The notes under the pieces: model-generated | What the model saw: the letters and a program-made list of their open reading frames with translations, nothing else | Databases searched by the model: none | What the model was told of the DNA's origin: nothing | Assembly (NCBI GenBank): GCA_902776835.1 | Contig: CACYRK010000002.1 | Span: 124,001 to 188,000, forward strand | Source of the DNA: an uncultured Bacteroidales bacterium | GTDB taxonomy: Bacteria > Bacteroidota > Bacteroidia > Bacteroidales > Muribaculaceae | Reading direction: 5' to 3' | Length of the DNA: 64,000 bases | In this document: piece by piece, positions 27,901 through 36,446 of the stretch | Position numbering within the stretch: position 1 is the stretch's first letter | How the letters are laid out: the number at the start of each line of letters is the position of its first letter | Program-made: the position numbers and the translations under genes

Positions 27901-30900
27901 GCGCAAACTCGACAACACAAACTTTGAACAGTCGAATATCGAGTATATCCAGTTCTGGCTCCTCGACCCCTTTATGGACCCCAACCTTAACAACCAGGAC
28001 GGCGGTTACCTGTACTTCAACCTGGGCGAGATCAGCGAGGATATTCTGAAGGATGGACTCAAGTTCTATGAGAACAGTATCGGCACCAATGTCGACTCCA
28101 CCTATTTGCGTGAGACCAATTGGGGTAAGGTATCGACTCAAACGTCGCTCACCTACGCCTTCGACACCGCCAACGGCTCGCGCATTGCGCAGGACGTGGG
28201 TATGGATGGCCTTCGCACCGAAGAGGAGATGGCCTTCTCGAGTTATAAAGACTTCACCGATGCTCTGCGTCGCCGCCTGCCGGCCAACACCTTGGCCGTG
28301 ATGCAAGAGGACCAGTTCTCGCCGCTCAACGACCCCGCCAGCGACAATTACCATTTCTTCCGCGGATATGACTACGATGAGCAGCGACTGAGCATCCTCG
28401 ATCGATACAAGCACTACAATGGCACCGAGGGCAACTCGCTCTCGCAGGATGATGCCAGCGATGGTCTCTATCAAAGTTCTCGCTCGGTGCCCGATGTGGA
28501 GGATATCAACCAGGACAACACGCTCAACGAGTATGAGCGCTATTTCCAATATCGCATTGCAATCCATCCCGACTCGCTCGAGGTGGGCCGCAATTACATC
28601 ATCGACAAGCAACGCGCTCGCGTGAATACGCGCGACGGTAAGGTGCAAGAGGCAACTTGGTATCAGTTCAGCATACCTCTGCGCTCCTATGAGAAGAAGG
28701 TTGGGTCGATCAACGATTTCTCCACCATTCGCTTCATGCGCATGTTTATGACGGGCTTCCGTGAGACCACCCACCTGCGTTTTGCCACGCTCGAACTCAT
28801 GCGCGGTGAGTGGCGCAACTACGACTACAACCTGAACTCGCGCGGCGATATGCCCGCAACGGGTAGCGTTAACGTGAACACGGTGAACATCGAGGAGAAT
28901 GCCTCGCGCGAGCCGGTGAACTACGTGCTGCCCCCGGGTGTGACGCGTATCGTTGACAGCGGACAGTCGCAAATCACGCAACTTAACGAGCAGTCGGTGC
29001 AAATCAAGGTCGACGGCTTGCAGGCTGGCGACGCACGCGCCGTGTATCGCAACACGCAACTCGACCTGCGCATCTACCAGCGTCTGCAGATGTTCCTCCA
29101 TGCCGAGGCTCTCATCGGCGACAACTTACTGCGCAGCGGCGAAGTGTCGGCATTTTTGCGACTTGGCTCCGACGTGAAGAACAACTATTATGAGTATGAG
29201 ATTCCGTTGCAACTCACCGCCCCCGGCCACTACAACACCAATAGTGAGTCCGACCGCTACAAAGTATGGCCCGAGGAGAACATGCTCGATCTCGACCTGG
29301 ATGTGCTCACCACTGCCAAGAAGGAGCGCAATGCCGCCAAACTCGCCGGTGATGTCAGCGTGGCTTACAACCAGCGTTACACCACGCAAGACCCGAATAT
29401 GCCTAACCACCGCGTGACGGTGATGGGTAATCCCTCGCTGGGCGACGTGCGCGTGATGATGATTGGTGTGCGCAACAATGCCTCCAGCGAGCGCAGTTGC
29501 GTCGTCTGGGCCGATGAGTTGCGTGTGACCGACTTCGACAACTCGGGCGGCTGGGCAGCAAAAGCCAATATGACCCTCAACCTCAGCGATGTGGCAACAG
29601 TCAACGTGGGCTTCCATAAGGAGACCTACGGCTTTGGTGGCGTCGACCAGTCGTTGGCGCAGCGTCGCCTCGACAACCTCGACCAGTACAATATCGCTGT
29701 GCAGGGCGATGCCGGACGTTTCTTGCCTGAAAAGGTGAAACTGAAAGCACCCATTTACTATAGTTACAACAACGAGAAGACCACGCCGAAGTACAACCCG
29801 CTCGACCAGGACATCCTCCTGCAGGACGCTATCGATATCTGCGAGAACGACCACCAGAAGGACTCTATCAACGAGTATGCCGTGACGCTGCGCACCACAA
29901 AGAGTTTCAGCATCTCGGGCTTGAAATTCGACGTTAAGAGCAAGAACCCCATGCCTTGGGATCCTGCCAACTTCACGTTCAGTTACTCGTTCAATAAGCA
30001 GCATCTCAATGACCCCAACAACGTCTACGAGAACACCAACGACTACCGTGGCAGTTTCCAGTACAACTGGACTCCTTACAACAAACCGTTCACGCCGTTC
30101 AAGAAGTTAATCAACGACAAGAACACCAGCATGAAGTTCTTCCGTGAGTGGGAGTTGCATTACTTGCCGGCCAACATTACGTTCGGCACCAATATGTCGC
30201 GCTACTACTATGAGCAGCAAACGCGCAACGAGACGGGTATCGACGTCGAGTTGCCCGTGGCGGTGAGTAAGAACTTCCTGTGGGACCGTCAGTTTGCCAT
30301 CACTTGGAATTTCACCAAGTCGCTTACGGCATCGTTCAATAGCAACACCACTGCGCACGTGCTCGAGCCTATTGGCCAGGTGAACAAAAAACTCTTCCCC
30401 GATGAGTACCGCGACTGGCGCGACTCGGTGATGCAATCGATACGCGACCTGGGTACGCCATGGGCTTACCGCCAGACGTTCAACGCGTCGTATAAGGCGC
30501 CGTTCAACGCCATCCCCATCCTGAGTTTCATTACCGCCTCGGCAACCTATAATGCTACCTATAACTGGGACCGCGGCACAGTGATTGAGGACATCAACAG
30601 CGGTAACACCATCAGCAACCAGTCGTCGTTTAACATCGACACTCGCTTCTCGTTTGAGCAGTTGTACAACAAGGTGAACTACCTCAAGGAGGTGAACAAG
30701 CGCTTTGGCAACAACAGCACCGGCAACAAGACTGAGAAGAAGGCTAAACCTAAGAAGTTTAACCGCACCTTCAAACTCTCGCCCGACAGTGCCATAACCG
30801 TGAAGCACAACATGAATGTGAAGAGTGTCAAGGCCTCGGCAACCACAACCGATAACAAGCCTTACGCGCTGAAATATAAAGTGGTGGATGCAAACAACAT

Positions 30901-32404
30901 CCTCATCGAGAATCTTGACTCAATCAATATCAAACTCACCGTTAACGAGGTGCAAAAGACTCACGAAGGCTTCTGGTGGGACCTCGGACAATATGCGGCA
31001 CGTTTCGCCATGAGTCTGCGCAGCGCTTCTGTGAAGTGGCGCAACACGCGGCAGATGTCGATTCCGCAGTTCGTTCCCGAGATTGGCGACGTGTTTGGTC
31101 AAAGCACACGCTACGACGTTATGGCGCCGGGTCTCGACTTTGCCTTCGGCCTCGTGGATGAGAGTTATGTCGACCGCATCAAGGAGCGCGGCTGGCTGCT
31201 GGGCGACCAGTCGATGACCACACCGGCACTGTTTGCGCGCACCCAGGAGTTCAGCGCCGAGGTGCAACTTGAGCCGGTCCGTGGCCTTAAGATCACCCTC
31301 ACGGGTAATCGTACCGACAACCGCACCAGCCAACTGCAGTTTATGTACGACGACATGACCACGCTGTACTCGGGTAGTTACACCAAGACGCACATGATGC
31401 TTGCGTCGGCATTGCGCTCAATCAGCGCCGACGACGGTTACCACAGTCAGGCATTCGACGACTTCTTGGCCAATATTCCCAAGATTGCCGCACGAATCCA
31501 GAACCAATATATCGGCACCACATATCCCGAGCGTGGCTTCTTTGCCGGCACTATCATGGCGGGCAATGAGTTCGATCCGTCACAGTCGCTGGTCAACACC
31601 GCCAGCAGCGATGTGCTCATTCCGGCATTCTTGTCGGCCTATTCGGGCAAGAACCCCGACAAGATTGACCTCAATCCGTTCCCGAGCATTAAGGCAATCC
31701 TGCCCAACTGGCGCATCACATACGACGGCCTGACGAAGATACCATTCTTCAAGAAGTGGTTCAAGAGTTTCACGCTCACTCACGCTTACCAGTGTACGTA
31801 TGCGGTGGGGCAGTACAACTCGTTCACCGACTGGGTGTCGATTGGCAACGGCTTGGGATTCACCCAGGACGCTCTTAGTGGCGCCGCCATTCCCTCGAGC
31901 CCCTACAACATCTCGTCGGTTACCGTCACCGAGAAATTTGCTCCGCTCATTGGCATCAACGGCACACTCAACAATGGCATGACGCTCAACGTTGAGTATC
32001 GCGACGGTCGCACGCTGACGCTGAACTCGGCAGCCGGACAGTTGGTCGAGGCCATCACGCGCTCGTTTGTCGTCGGCATGTCGTACAAGATTGCCAACTT
32101 CTCGTCGGTGCTGAAACTCAAGGGCAAGGGCACAGGTGTGAGCAACGACCTGACGATGAACCTCGACATTCAGATGAACAACAACACATCGCTCATCCGC
32201 AAAATCGAGAACAACACCGCTCAGGCCACCAACGGCACCAAGACCCTCGGCATCAACTTTAAGGCCAACTACCAACTTAGTAAGCGCGTCACCCTGGGAG
32301 CCTTCTTCGACCACCAGGTGAACACGCCGCTCGTCTCGGCGTCGGCTTATCCTACCACCAACACCAATGCCGGCCTGACGATGAACATGAGCCTCACACG
32401 CTAA
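24941..32404 (+). CDS. sprA: T9SS outer-membrane translocon SprA/Sov
   Basis: A 2487-residue giant beta-barrel forming the conduit through which T9SS cargo crosses the outer membrane, first known from gliding motility (SprA) and from Porphyromonas gingivalis (Sov). A signal peptide (KKLGIWFWVLACCIAVAALT) starts the protein; the ATG at 24941 is chosen over 24896 because the signal begins there. Long stretches of alternating aromatic and polar residues, for example MSARRKTYFDFDNKIQANI near 205, are typical of the 36-strand barrel. The conserved SSYIDDFESTQSGIDLRSPYSW region interrupted only by length lies near 840. No frameshift is seen. Other T9SS genes are not in the window. Confidence 0.95.
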   Translation: MKKLGIWFWVLACCIAVAALTNQEALAQYVKSQLTPPPPVPDRTVPTQPQHSKRTSPNDTLHTDFRVHNTIPIGYDDVMGQDEYSIDLKTPSNITTEAEYDYETGTYIVRTKLGENEIVTPFVLSPAEYNNIAMRQSMMEYYRQKNAESAAEKEKNPFNFLDMQFGLGPLESIFGPGGVQLKTQGSVNISMGVKSNKTDNPALSMSARRKTYFDFDNKIQANINASVGDKMKFNMTYNTDATFEFDNKNLKLAYEGKEDEIIKSIEAGNVSMTTGSSLIRGSAALFGMKTKMQFGKFTATALVSQQNSETQSVSTRGGAQTTNFYITADKYDQNRNFFLSHFFRDNYDNWCSRLPLVSSGVNITRIEVWVTNKRGSFSESRNIMAFMDVGETDHIYNSHWQPSADKAPSNQSNNMLDEIKEQYPDARYISQASTALQPLQAYEFEGGRDYEKIESARILNSSEYTLHPTLGYIELKTTLNPDDVLAVAFQYTYHGRTYQVGEFSSDVTTTDQSLYVKMLKGTTTSPNFPVWDLMMKNIYSLGANQISKQNFKLNIKYLSDTTGTELTYIPAGNISGKPLLQVMNLDRLDANNEANIDGRFDYVEGYTVNSSTGRIIFPVVEPFGTHLRKAFNDNTLADRYVYQELYDSTLTVARMAQDKNKFVLEGEYQSSAGNVIRLNAMNVPRGSVVVTAGGVTLTENSDYTVDYNMGTVTITNQSIIDAGTNINVSMENQSMFSTQRKTLLGLDLDYAFNKNFHIGGTVMHYGEKALTEKVSIGDEIVNNTIWGVNLSYNTRFMWLTNLLNKIPTVNATAPSTLTFNGEFAQLIPHQARTGSNRGSSYIDDFESTQSGIDLRSPYSWFLASTPYDNTSSALFPEASLSNNVDYGKNRSLLAWYYIDRMFTQRNSSYVPGYIKNDLEQLSNPYVREIPYSEVFPGRELNYGEASTIQTLNLSFYPRERGPYNLDAENIDDEGYLLNPEKRWGGIMRKLDNTNFEQSNIEYIQFWLLDPFMDPNLNNQDGGYLYFNLGEISEDILKDGLKFYENSIGTNVDSTYLRETNWGKVSTQTSLTYAFDTANGSRIAQDVGMDGLRTEEEMAFSSYKDFTDALRRRLPANTLAVMQEDQFSPLNDPASDNYHFFRGYDYDEQRLSILDRYKHYNGTEGNSLSQDDASDGLYQSSRSVPDVEDINQDNTLNEYERYFQYRIAIHPDSLEVGRNYIIDKQRARVNTRDGKVQEATWYQFSIPLRSYEKKVGSINDFSTIRFMRMFMTGFRETTHLRFATLELMRGEWRNYDYNLNSRGDMPATGSVNVNTVNIEENASREPVNYVLPPGVTRIVDSGQSQITQLNEQSVQIKVDGLQAGDARAVYRNTQLDLRIYQRLQMFLHAEALIGDNLLRSGEVSAFLRLGSDVKNNYYEYEIPLQLTAPGHYNTNSESDRYKVWPEENMLDLDLDVLTTAKKERNAAKLAGDVSVAYNQRYTTQDPNMPNHRVTVMGNPSLGDVRVMMIGVRNNASSERSCVVWADELRVTDFDNSGGWAAKANMTLNLSDVATVNVGFHKETYGFGGVDQSLAQRRLDNLDQYNIAVQGDAGRFLPEKVKLKAPIYYSYNNEKTTPKYNPLDQDILLQDAIDICENDHQKDSINEYAVTLRTTKSFSISGLKFDVKSKNPMPWDPANFTFSYSFNKQHLNDPNNVYENTNDYRGSFQYNWTPYNKPFTPFKKLINDKNTSMKFFREWELHYLPANITFGTNMSRYYYEQQTRNETGIDVELPVAVSKNFLWDRQFAITWNFTKSLTASFNSNTTAHVLEPIGQVNKKLFPDEYRDWRDSVMQSIRDLGTPWAYRQTFNASYKAPFNAIPILSFITASATYNATYNWDRGTVIEDINSGNTISNQSSFNIDTRFSFEQLYNKVNYLKEVNKRFGNNSTGNKTEKKAKPKKFNRTFKLSPDSAITVKHNMNVKSVKASATTTDNKPYALKYKVVDANNILIENLDSINIKLTVNEVQKTHEGFWWDLGQYAARFAMSLRSASVKWRNTRQMSIPQFVPEIGDVFGQSTRYDVMAPGLDFAFGLVDESYVDRIKERGWLLGDQSMTTPALFARTQEFSAEVQLEPVRGLKITLTGNRTDNRTSQLQFMYDDMTTLYSGSYTKTHMMLASALRSISADDGYHSQAFDDFLANIPKIAARIQNQYIGTTYPERGFFAGTIMAGNEFDPSQSLVNTASSDVLIPAFLSAYSGKNPDKIDLNPFPSIKAILPNWRITYDGLTKIPFFKKWFKSFTLTHAYQCTYAVGQYNSFTDWVSIGNGLGFTQDALSGAAIPSSPYNISSVTVTEKFAPLIGINGTLNNGMTLNVEYRDGRTLTLNSAAGQLVEAITRSFVVGMSYKIANFSSVLKLKGKGTGVSNDLTMNLDIQMNNNTSLIRKIENNTAQATNGTKTLGINFKANYQLSKRVTLGAFFDHQVNTPLVSASAYPTTNTNAGLTMNMSLTR

Positions 32405-32416
32405 CCATCGTTCAAT

Positions 32417-33181
32417 ATGACTCCAGTCGAACTTGAATATGGCGTAATATATGTTTTCACTAACTTGTATGCGCCTACGCAGTTGCTCAATGACTACATA
32501 GCCAGCGCTGGGCGGGCTCGTGGACAGACCGACGCATTGCAGCGATTCAAGGTCGAGGTTAACTATGTCGATTCTGCGCCGACTTTGGTCGCACGGCGTT
32601 TCAATGCCGGCAACATTGGCAAGGTGGCCGTTGTTACCTGTCCTGTGTGTGGCGATATCAACATCGACGGCCGCCTAGTAAACGAATTTGTACGCTGCTT
32701 GTTTGACTTCAGTAGTATCGACAATGGTGACCATTTCATCAAACTCGATGACTTCTTGACGCGGGCCGAGAAATCCCAGTGGCAGAACCGCCTTGAGCAT
32801 CCCGACTTGGGGGCAAAGTTAGAGCATGCCCGCATGATGGCCGTAGCCACCGACGATTCTGTTGAGGAGCGCGACCTGCAAAACTCTGAAGAACGTGAGT
32901 TGAGCGAGGCCGAGCGCATGCGCAAGCAATACCTTACCATAGTTGGCCAGTTGGTTATCAACTTTGTCGCGTTGACCCATTCCGACCCTCATCAGTTGCT
33001 TGGCGACACGTTGCGCGACACACCCATTGTCTTTGCCGCACAACAGTTAAGCCCGCTGGTGATTGACAGCGATTTGCGGCTCCGGCTCACCGACTATGGC
33101 AATGCCGAGATTAGGCTTTTACCTTGTTGTATAATAGTAATGTACTGTATAATAATATACAATGAATATATATACTTTTAA
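32417..33181 (+). CDS. Unrecognised protein, C-terminus probably replaced at island border
   Basis: A 254-residue frame 12 bases after sprA. Residues 1-230 have normal composition for the region and include CPVCGD near 75 and a charged helical stretch near 130-180. The final 24 codons (from about 33115) are abruptly AT-rich and encode a hydrophobic, Ile/Tyr/Cys-rich tail that looks like read-through into foreign DNA rather than a designed end. I infer that the AT-rich restriction-modification island removed the original 3' end. I do not recognise the family, so the normal length is unknown to me. Confidence 0.55.
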   Translation: MTPVELEYGVIYVFTNLYAPTQLLNDYIASAGRARGQTDALQRFKVEVNYVDSAPTLVARRFNAGNIGKVAVVTCPVCGDINIDGRLVNEFVRCLFDFSSIDNGDHFIKLDDFLTRAEKSQWQNRLEHPDLGAKLEHARMMAVATDDSVEERDLQNSEERELSEAERMRKQYLTIVGQLVINFVALTHSDPHQLLGDTLRDTPIVFAAQQLSPLVIDSDLRLRLTDYGNAEIRLLPCCIIVMYCIIIYNEYIYF

Positions 33182-33573
33182 GTAACAAATAAGTAACATT
33201 ATTAGATAGGTTTTATAACTGCGCTTCATCATCAAGTATTTCTTGTGACATAGCCATAAAGTGAGAGTTTTCTAAAAAATCATTCACCGTTTTAATTTGC
33301 TTAGTAAAAGCCCCCATTTATGTTGAGTAATCCCCCGTCTTAGTAACTACTAATGTATTAGGAGGGGCTAAGTTATTACCATAGAATTCCCAGATTTTGA
33401 CATTTGGAGATTTCGATGAAAAATGGAGCGAATAGAATTCAGATAGAAGTCATCAACGTTTGTTCTTTTGTGAAAGTAAAAGGACAAACAGTGCAAAAGG
33501 TGTATGCTTTATGTGGCATTTTATTCAAATTTTAGAGAAAATATATGATTATCATAACTTTCCTTTGATAATA
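33182..33573. other. AT-rich noncoding left flank of the restriction-modification island
   Basis: About 390 bases without a credible gene. The composition is clearly more AT-rich than the sprA side. I see no transposase or integrase fragment and no clear attachment-site repeat. It holds only the upstream region of the promoter at 33574. Confidence 0.6.
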
Positions 33574-33605
33574 GTCGTTAATCTCATGGAATTTTAATAT
33601 CTTTG
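33574..33605 (+). promoter_or_regulatory. Promoter of the restriction-modification operon
   Basis: A perfect Bacteroidetes promoter: TTTG at 33574-33577, 20 bases, TATCTTTG at 33598-33605. It lies 28 bases before the HTH gene, so regulator and methylases would share one transcript. Confidence 0.8.
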
Positions 33606-33632
33606 CACCAAATTATAATCAATAATAGTATT

Positions 33633-33834
33633 ATGACAAATCTGAACAGAATAAAGGTTGTGCTTGTTGAAAAGGGTAAAACTGGCAAATGGCTTGCAGA
33701 AGAGGTTGGCAAAACGCCTTGTACTGTAAGCAAATGGTGCAGTAACACCATACAACCAGATACCGACATTAGATAAGATAGCAAAGATCCTTGACATTGA
33801 CGTAAAAGACTTGTTGAACTCAACCGAAAAATAA
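33633..33834 (+). pseudogene. XRE-type helix-turn-helix regulator, frameshifted
   Basis: The frame from ATG 33633 encodes a small HTH protein: GKTGKWLAEEVGKTPCTVSK (about residues 15-34) is a typical XRE DNA-binding helix pair. It reads ...IQPD, then goes out of frame near 33762 and stops at 33774-33776 after 47 codons. Shifting by one base gives PTLDKIAKILDIDVKDLLN, the expected family ending, stopping at 33834. So the intact gene would encode about 67 residues, like controller proteins of restriction-modification systems. The site is not a homopolymer. The methylase starts 12 bases later. It could be a true mutation, an assembly error or, less likely, programmed frameshifting. Confidence 0.78.
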
Positions 33835-33846
33835 AATTAGCATATT

Positions 33847-34794
33847 ATGGGAAAAGCAAAACCTTTTATCAAGTGGGTTGGCGGCAAGAGCCAGCTCATT
33901 GAACAACTGGATGCACAACTTCCAGCTGACTTTGATAATTGGGAGAATGTAACGTACATAGAACCCTTTGTGGGTGGTGGAGCAATGCTCTTCTATATGC
34001 TTCAACGTTATCTTAATATCCAACACGCTATTATCAATGATATAAATCCTGATTTGGCTATATGCTACCGAACTGTCAGAGATACCCCTGAACAGTTAAT
34101 AGAGTCATTGATGGATATAGAGAATGCGTATTTGGCTCTTGAAACGGAAGAAGAAAGAAAAGACTTCTTCATGGCTGTTCGTTATCGATATAACGAGAAG
34201 AATCTTGATCCCATCGAGAATACAACAAAATTCTTCTTCCTGAATAGAACTTGTTTCAATGGTCTTTATCGAGTAAACAAGAAGGGATTATTCAATGTTC
34301 CTTTCGGGAAATATGCAAATCCAACAATATGCGATCATGAAACCATAAGGAAAGATAGTGAGTTGTTGCAGCGCGTGGAGATTCTAAATAGTGACTTTGA
34401 GGTGACATTTGAACATGCACGTGGCAATACTCTTTTCTACTTCGACCCTCCATACCGTCCGCTGAGCGACACCTCAAGTTTCAATGATTATGCGAAAGAA
34501 GCTTTTAATGATGATGCTCAGGTGCGTCTAAAAGAGTATTGCGACCATATTAACGAAGCAGGTTTTCATTTCATGCTAAGCAACTCGGATTGTAAGGGCA
34601 AGAATGAAAATGACAACTTCTTTGATGTTTTGTATGGCGCATATCGGATTGAAAGAGTCTGGGCATCAAGAAGCATTAACTCGAATCCTGAAAAGCGAGG
34701 AAAGTTGACAGAAATACTTGTTCACAACTATCAGGACACTAAGCATAACTATCAGACAAGCCTTTTACAATTTGTGGCAAATAAAAATGTCTAA
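33847..34794 (+). CDS. DNA adenine methylase, DpnM/Dam type (alpha-class N6)
   Basis: A 315-residue DNA N6-adenine methyltransferase of the Dam/DpnM family, expected to protect GATC sites. The AdoMet loop FVGGGAML is near residue 40, preceded by the Dam-type start KPFIKWVGGKSQL; catalytic motif IV DPPYRPLSDT is near 200. The length is a little above DpnM. It lies directly upstream of a DpnII-type nuclease, which supports GATC as the target. Codon use is AT-rich compared with the flanking chromosome. A weak HTH remnant precedes it. Confidence 0.92.
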   Translation: MGKAKPFIKWVGGKSQLIEQLDAQLPADFDNWENVTYIEPFVGGGAMLFYMLQRYLNIQHAIINDINPDLAICYRTVRDTPEQLIESLMDIENAYLALETEEERKDFFMAVRYRYNEKNLDPIENTTKFFFLNRTCFNGLYRVNKKGLFNVPFGKYANPTICDHETIRKDSELLQRVEILNSDFEVTFEHARGNTLFYFDPPYRPLSDTSSFNDYAKEAFNDDAQVRLKEYCDHINEAGFHFMLSNSDCKGKNENDNFFDVLYGAYRIERVWASRSINSNPEKRGKLTEILVHNYQDTKHNYQTSLLQFVANKNV

Positions 34795-34827
34795 ACTTCC
34801 AAAATGGCTGTAAATCAATAATATAGC

Positions 34828-35646
34828 ATGAGAGACTTTAACAAATTCATGTCTCAGCTTCAAGAGACGAACCAAACACTTGATTTCTTCTGCGATTTTG
34901 ATAAAATTGCTGCAAATGTAGATAATATCAAACTAAGCTTATGTATGCTAAATAGTATGATTGGCACTACAGATTTAAGGAAGAGTGTTGAAACTATATG
35001 GAATCGTGACCGTACCGCATTCAGTGTAATGGATATTCTTATTGCTGTTCGTAGCGAAGGCAAAAAAGCGGTTCTTAATTCCGCTGGTCAATGTATTATT
35101 CTTGATAGACTCTTCACCACTATTGAAGGCGTGTTGGAGTATCTTGAAGGAACAGGTCTTGCAGATTTGTTCCGTCAAAAGAAAATAAACGATTTGGTTG
35201 ATTATGTTTTTGGGATCGAAACAGGTCTTGATAGTAATGCAAGAAAGAATCGTAGTGGTCATGTCATGGAAAGTATGGTAGCTAACATTATGGACAAGAA
35301 TGGAGTTAAGTACCGTCAGGAGGTATATTCAACGGAATGGCCAAACCTCCAGAAAGTCCTTGGCGATGATGAAAAGAGATTTGATTTCGTAATCAAAACG
35401 ACTTCAAAAACCTATTTGATAGAAGTGAATTTCTATAGTGGAGGTGGTTCAAAACTTAACGAAGTCGCACGCTCTTATTCTGATATTGCGCCAAAGGTTA
35501 ACTCGGTGCCTGGTTTTGAATTTGTGTGGATTACAGATGGTGTAGGCTGGAAGAGTGCAAGAAACAAATTGCAAGAGGCCTATTCAATTATTCCAAGTAT
35601 CTACAACCTTACAGATATTGTCGATTTCATTAAACTTGTAAAATAA
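34828..35646 (+). CDS. DpnII/MboI-family type II restriction endonuclease
   Basis: A 272-residue endonuclease predicted to cut unmethylated GATC. The C-terminal catalytic core has the PD-(D/E)xK-like pattern: RFDFVIKT near 187 and YLIEVNFYSGGGSKLNE near 196-211, the latter being a hallmark of DpnII/MboI enzymes. The N-terminal half is helical. It follows the methylase after 33 bases and is followed by the next gene after one base, so the operon is tightly packed. In the classical DpnII locus the second methylase lies between the first methylase and nuclease; here it lies further downstream. Confidence 0.9.
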   Translation: MRDFNKFMSQLQETNQTLDFFCDFDKIAANVDNIKLSLCMLNSMIGTTDLRKSVETIWNRDRTAFSVMDILIAVRSEGKKAVLNSAGQCIILDRLFTTIEGVLEYLEGTGLADLFRQKKINDLVDYVFGIETGLDSNARKNRSGHVMESMVANIMDKNGVKYRQEVYSTEWPNLQKVLGDDEKRFDFVIKTTSKTYLIEVNFYSGGGSKLNEVARSYSDIAPKVNSVPGFEFVWITDGVGWKSARNKLQEAYSIIPSIYNLTDIVDFIKLVK

Positions 35647-35647
35647 T

Positions 35648-35920
35648 ATGGCTTGTAACAAAGATCATTCTCAGATTCAAAGAATTATGGCAACTCTGCC
35701 TACTGACCAAGGTGGAGTTGGCCGACATAAATGTGCAGCTTGTGCTTACGAAGCAGGGTATCAAGCAGGGTACAATCTTAACGGCACGTTGAGTGTTGAT
35801 AATGTTTTATCACACTTGGAAGAGAGTCAGGCAAAAGCTCAACGACATAAAAGTCCACATGCAGCTTTTGCATTAGGTTATTATCACGGAGTATGCCAAC
35901 GAACAAACGACGACAATTAA
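35648..35920 (+). CDS. Small restriction-island protein, unknown
   Basis: A 90-residue protein beginning one base after the nuclease stop. It contains HKCAACAYEAGYQAGY near residue 27 and a similar ALGYYHGVC at about 76, so it looks like two weakly related helical hairpins with clustered Cys and His (a possible metal site). I do not recognise a named family. Its tight coupling to the nuclease and the following gene implies a role in the same system, perhaps as a nuclease accessory or inhibitor; that is inference only. Confidence 0.6.
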   Translation: MACNKDHSQIQRIMATLPTDQGGVGRHKCAACAYEAGYQAGYNLNGTLSVDNVLSHLEESQAKAQRHKSPHAAFALGYYHGVCQRTNDDN

Positions 35921-35921
35921 T

Positions 35922-36446
35922 ATGATTAAAGGTGGAGTAGGTGGTGGTAATACCATCACAGGATTAATTTATGAAGGAAAGGTTGACCTATCGACCTATC
36001 TATCTCAACAAAATGATTATGAAGTAAAAGGCTCAGAAGTCTTTTATAAAGGGGATGTAGTTGCTTATGTTTTTAAAAAACATGAGTTTTACAGGTTCCT
36101 AGATGCAAAAGGCGTTGACTGGAAACAGATAATTTCTAGTCAGTTACTTCCCGACAACTGCATTTATGTAATTGTTAACAACACTTTGTTTATTATTGAA
36201 GTAAAGAATCAAAATGTTGGAGGTAGTGTTGATGAAAAATTGCAGACATGCGATTTCAAGAGAAAACAATATATTAAATTGCTATCTCAGTTAAATATCG
36301 AAGTAGAATACGTTTACATACTTAGTCAATGGTTTAAGAATCCAAAATATAAGGATGTCTTGGACTACATAATTAGTGTAAATTGCCATTATTACTTTGA
36401 TTATATTCCACTTCAAAAATTGGGGTTGCCTGTACCTGAACAATGA
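35922..36446 (+). CDS. Putative PD-(D/E)xK endonuclease in the restriction island
   Basis: A 174-residue protein. The start GGVGGGNTITGLIYEGKVDL carries the G-N-x-x-G-x-x-(Y/F)E pattern seen at the front of many type II nucleases. VNNTLFIIEVKNQNVGG near residue 85-101 gives an E-x-K active-site candidate at the end of a hydrophobic strand, followed by a helix CDFKRKQYIKLL. These features suggest a PD-(D/E)xK nuclease, possibly a second restriction enzyme. Its stop overlaps the start of the DpnA-type methylase (ATGA at 36443-36446). The family and target are not certain. Confidence 0.65.
   Translation: MIKGGVGGGNTITGLIYEGKVDLSTYLSQQNDYEVKGSEVFYKGDVVAYVFKKHEFYRFLDAKGVDWKQIISSQLLPDNCIYVIVNNTLFIIEVKNQNVGGSVDEKLQTCDFKRKQYIKLLSQLNIEVEYVYILSQWFKNPKYKDVLDYIISVNCHYYFDYIPLQKLGLPVPEQ

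Noticed and set aside
27617-29101. 494-codon minus-strand frame inside sprA
   Set aside because: Shadow of the SprA frame; no start context and no recognisable protein.
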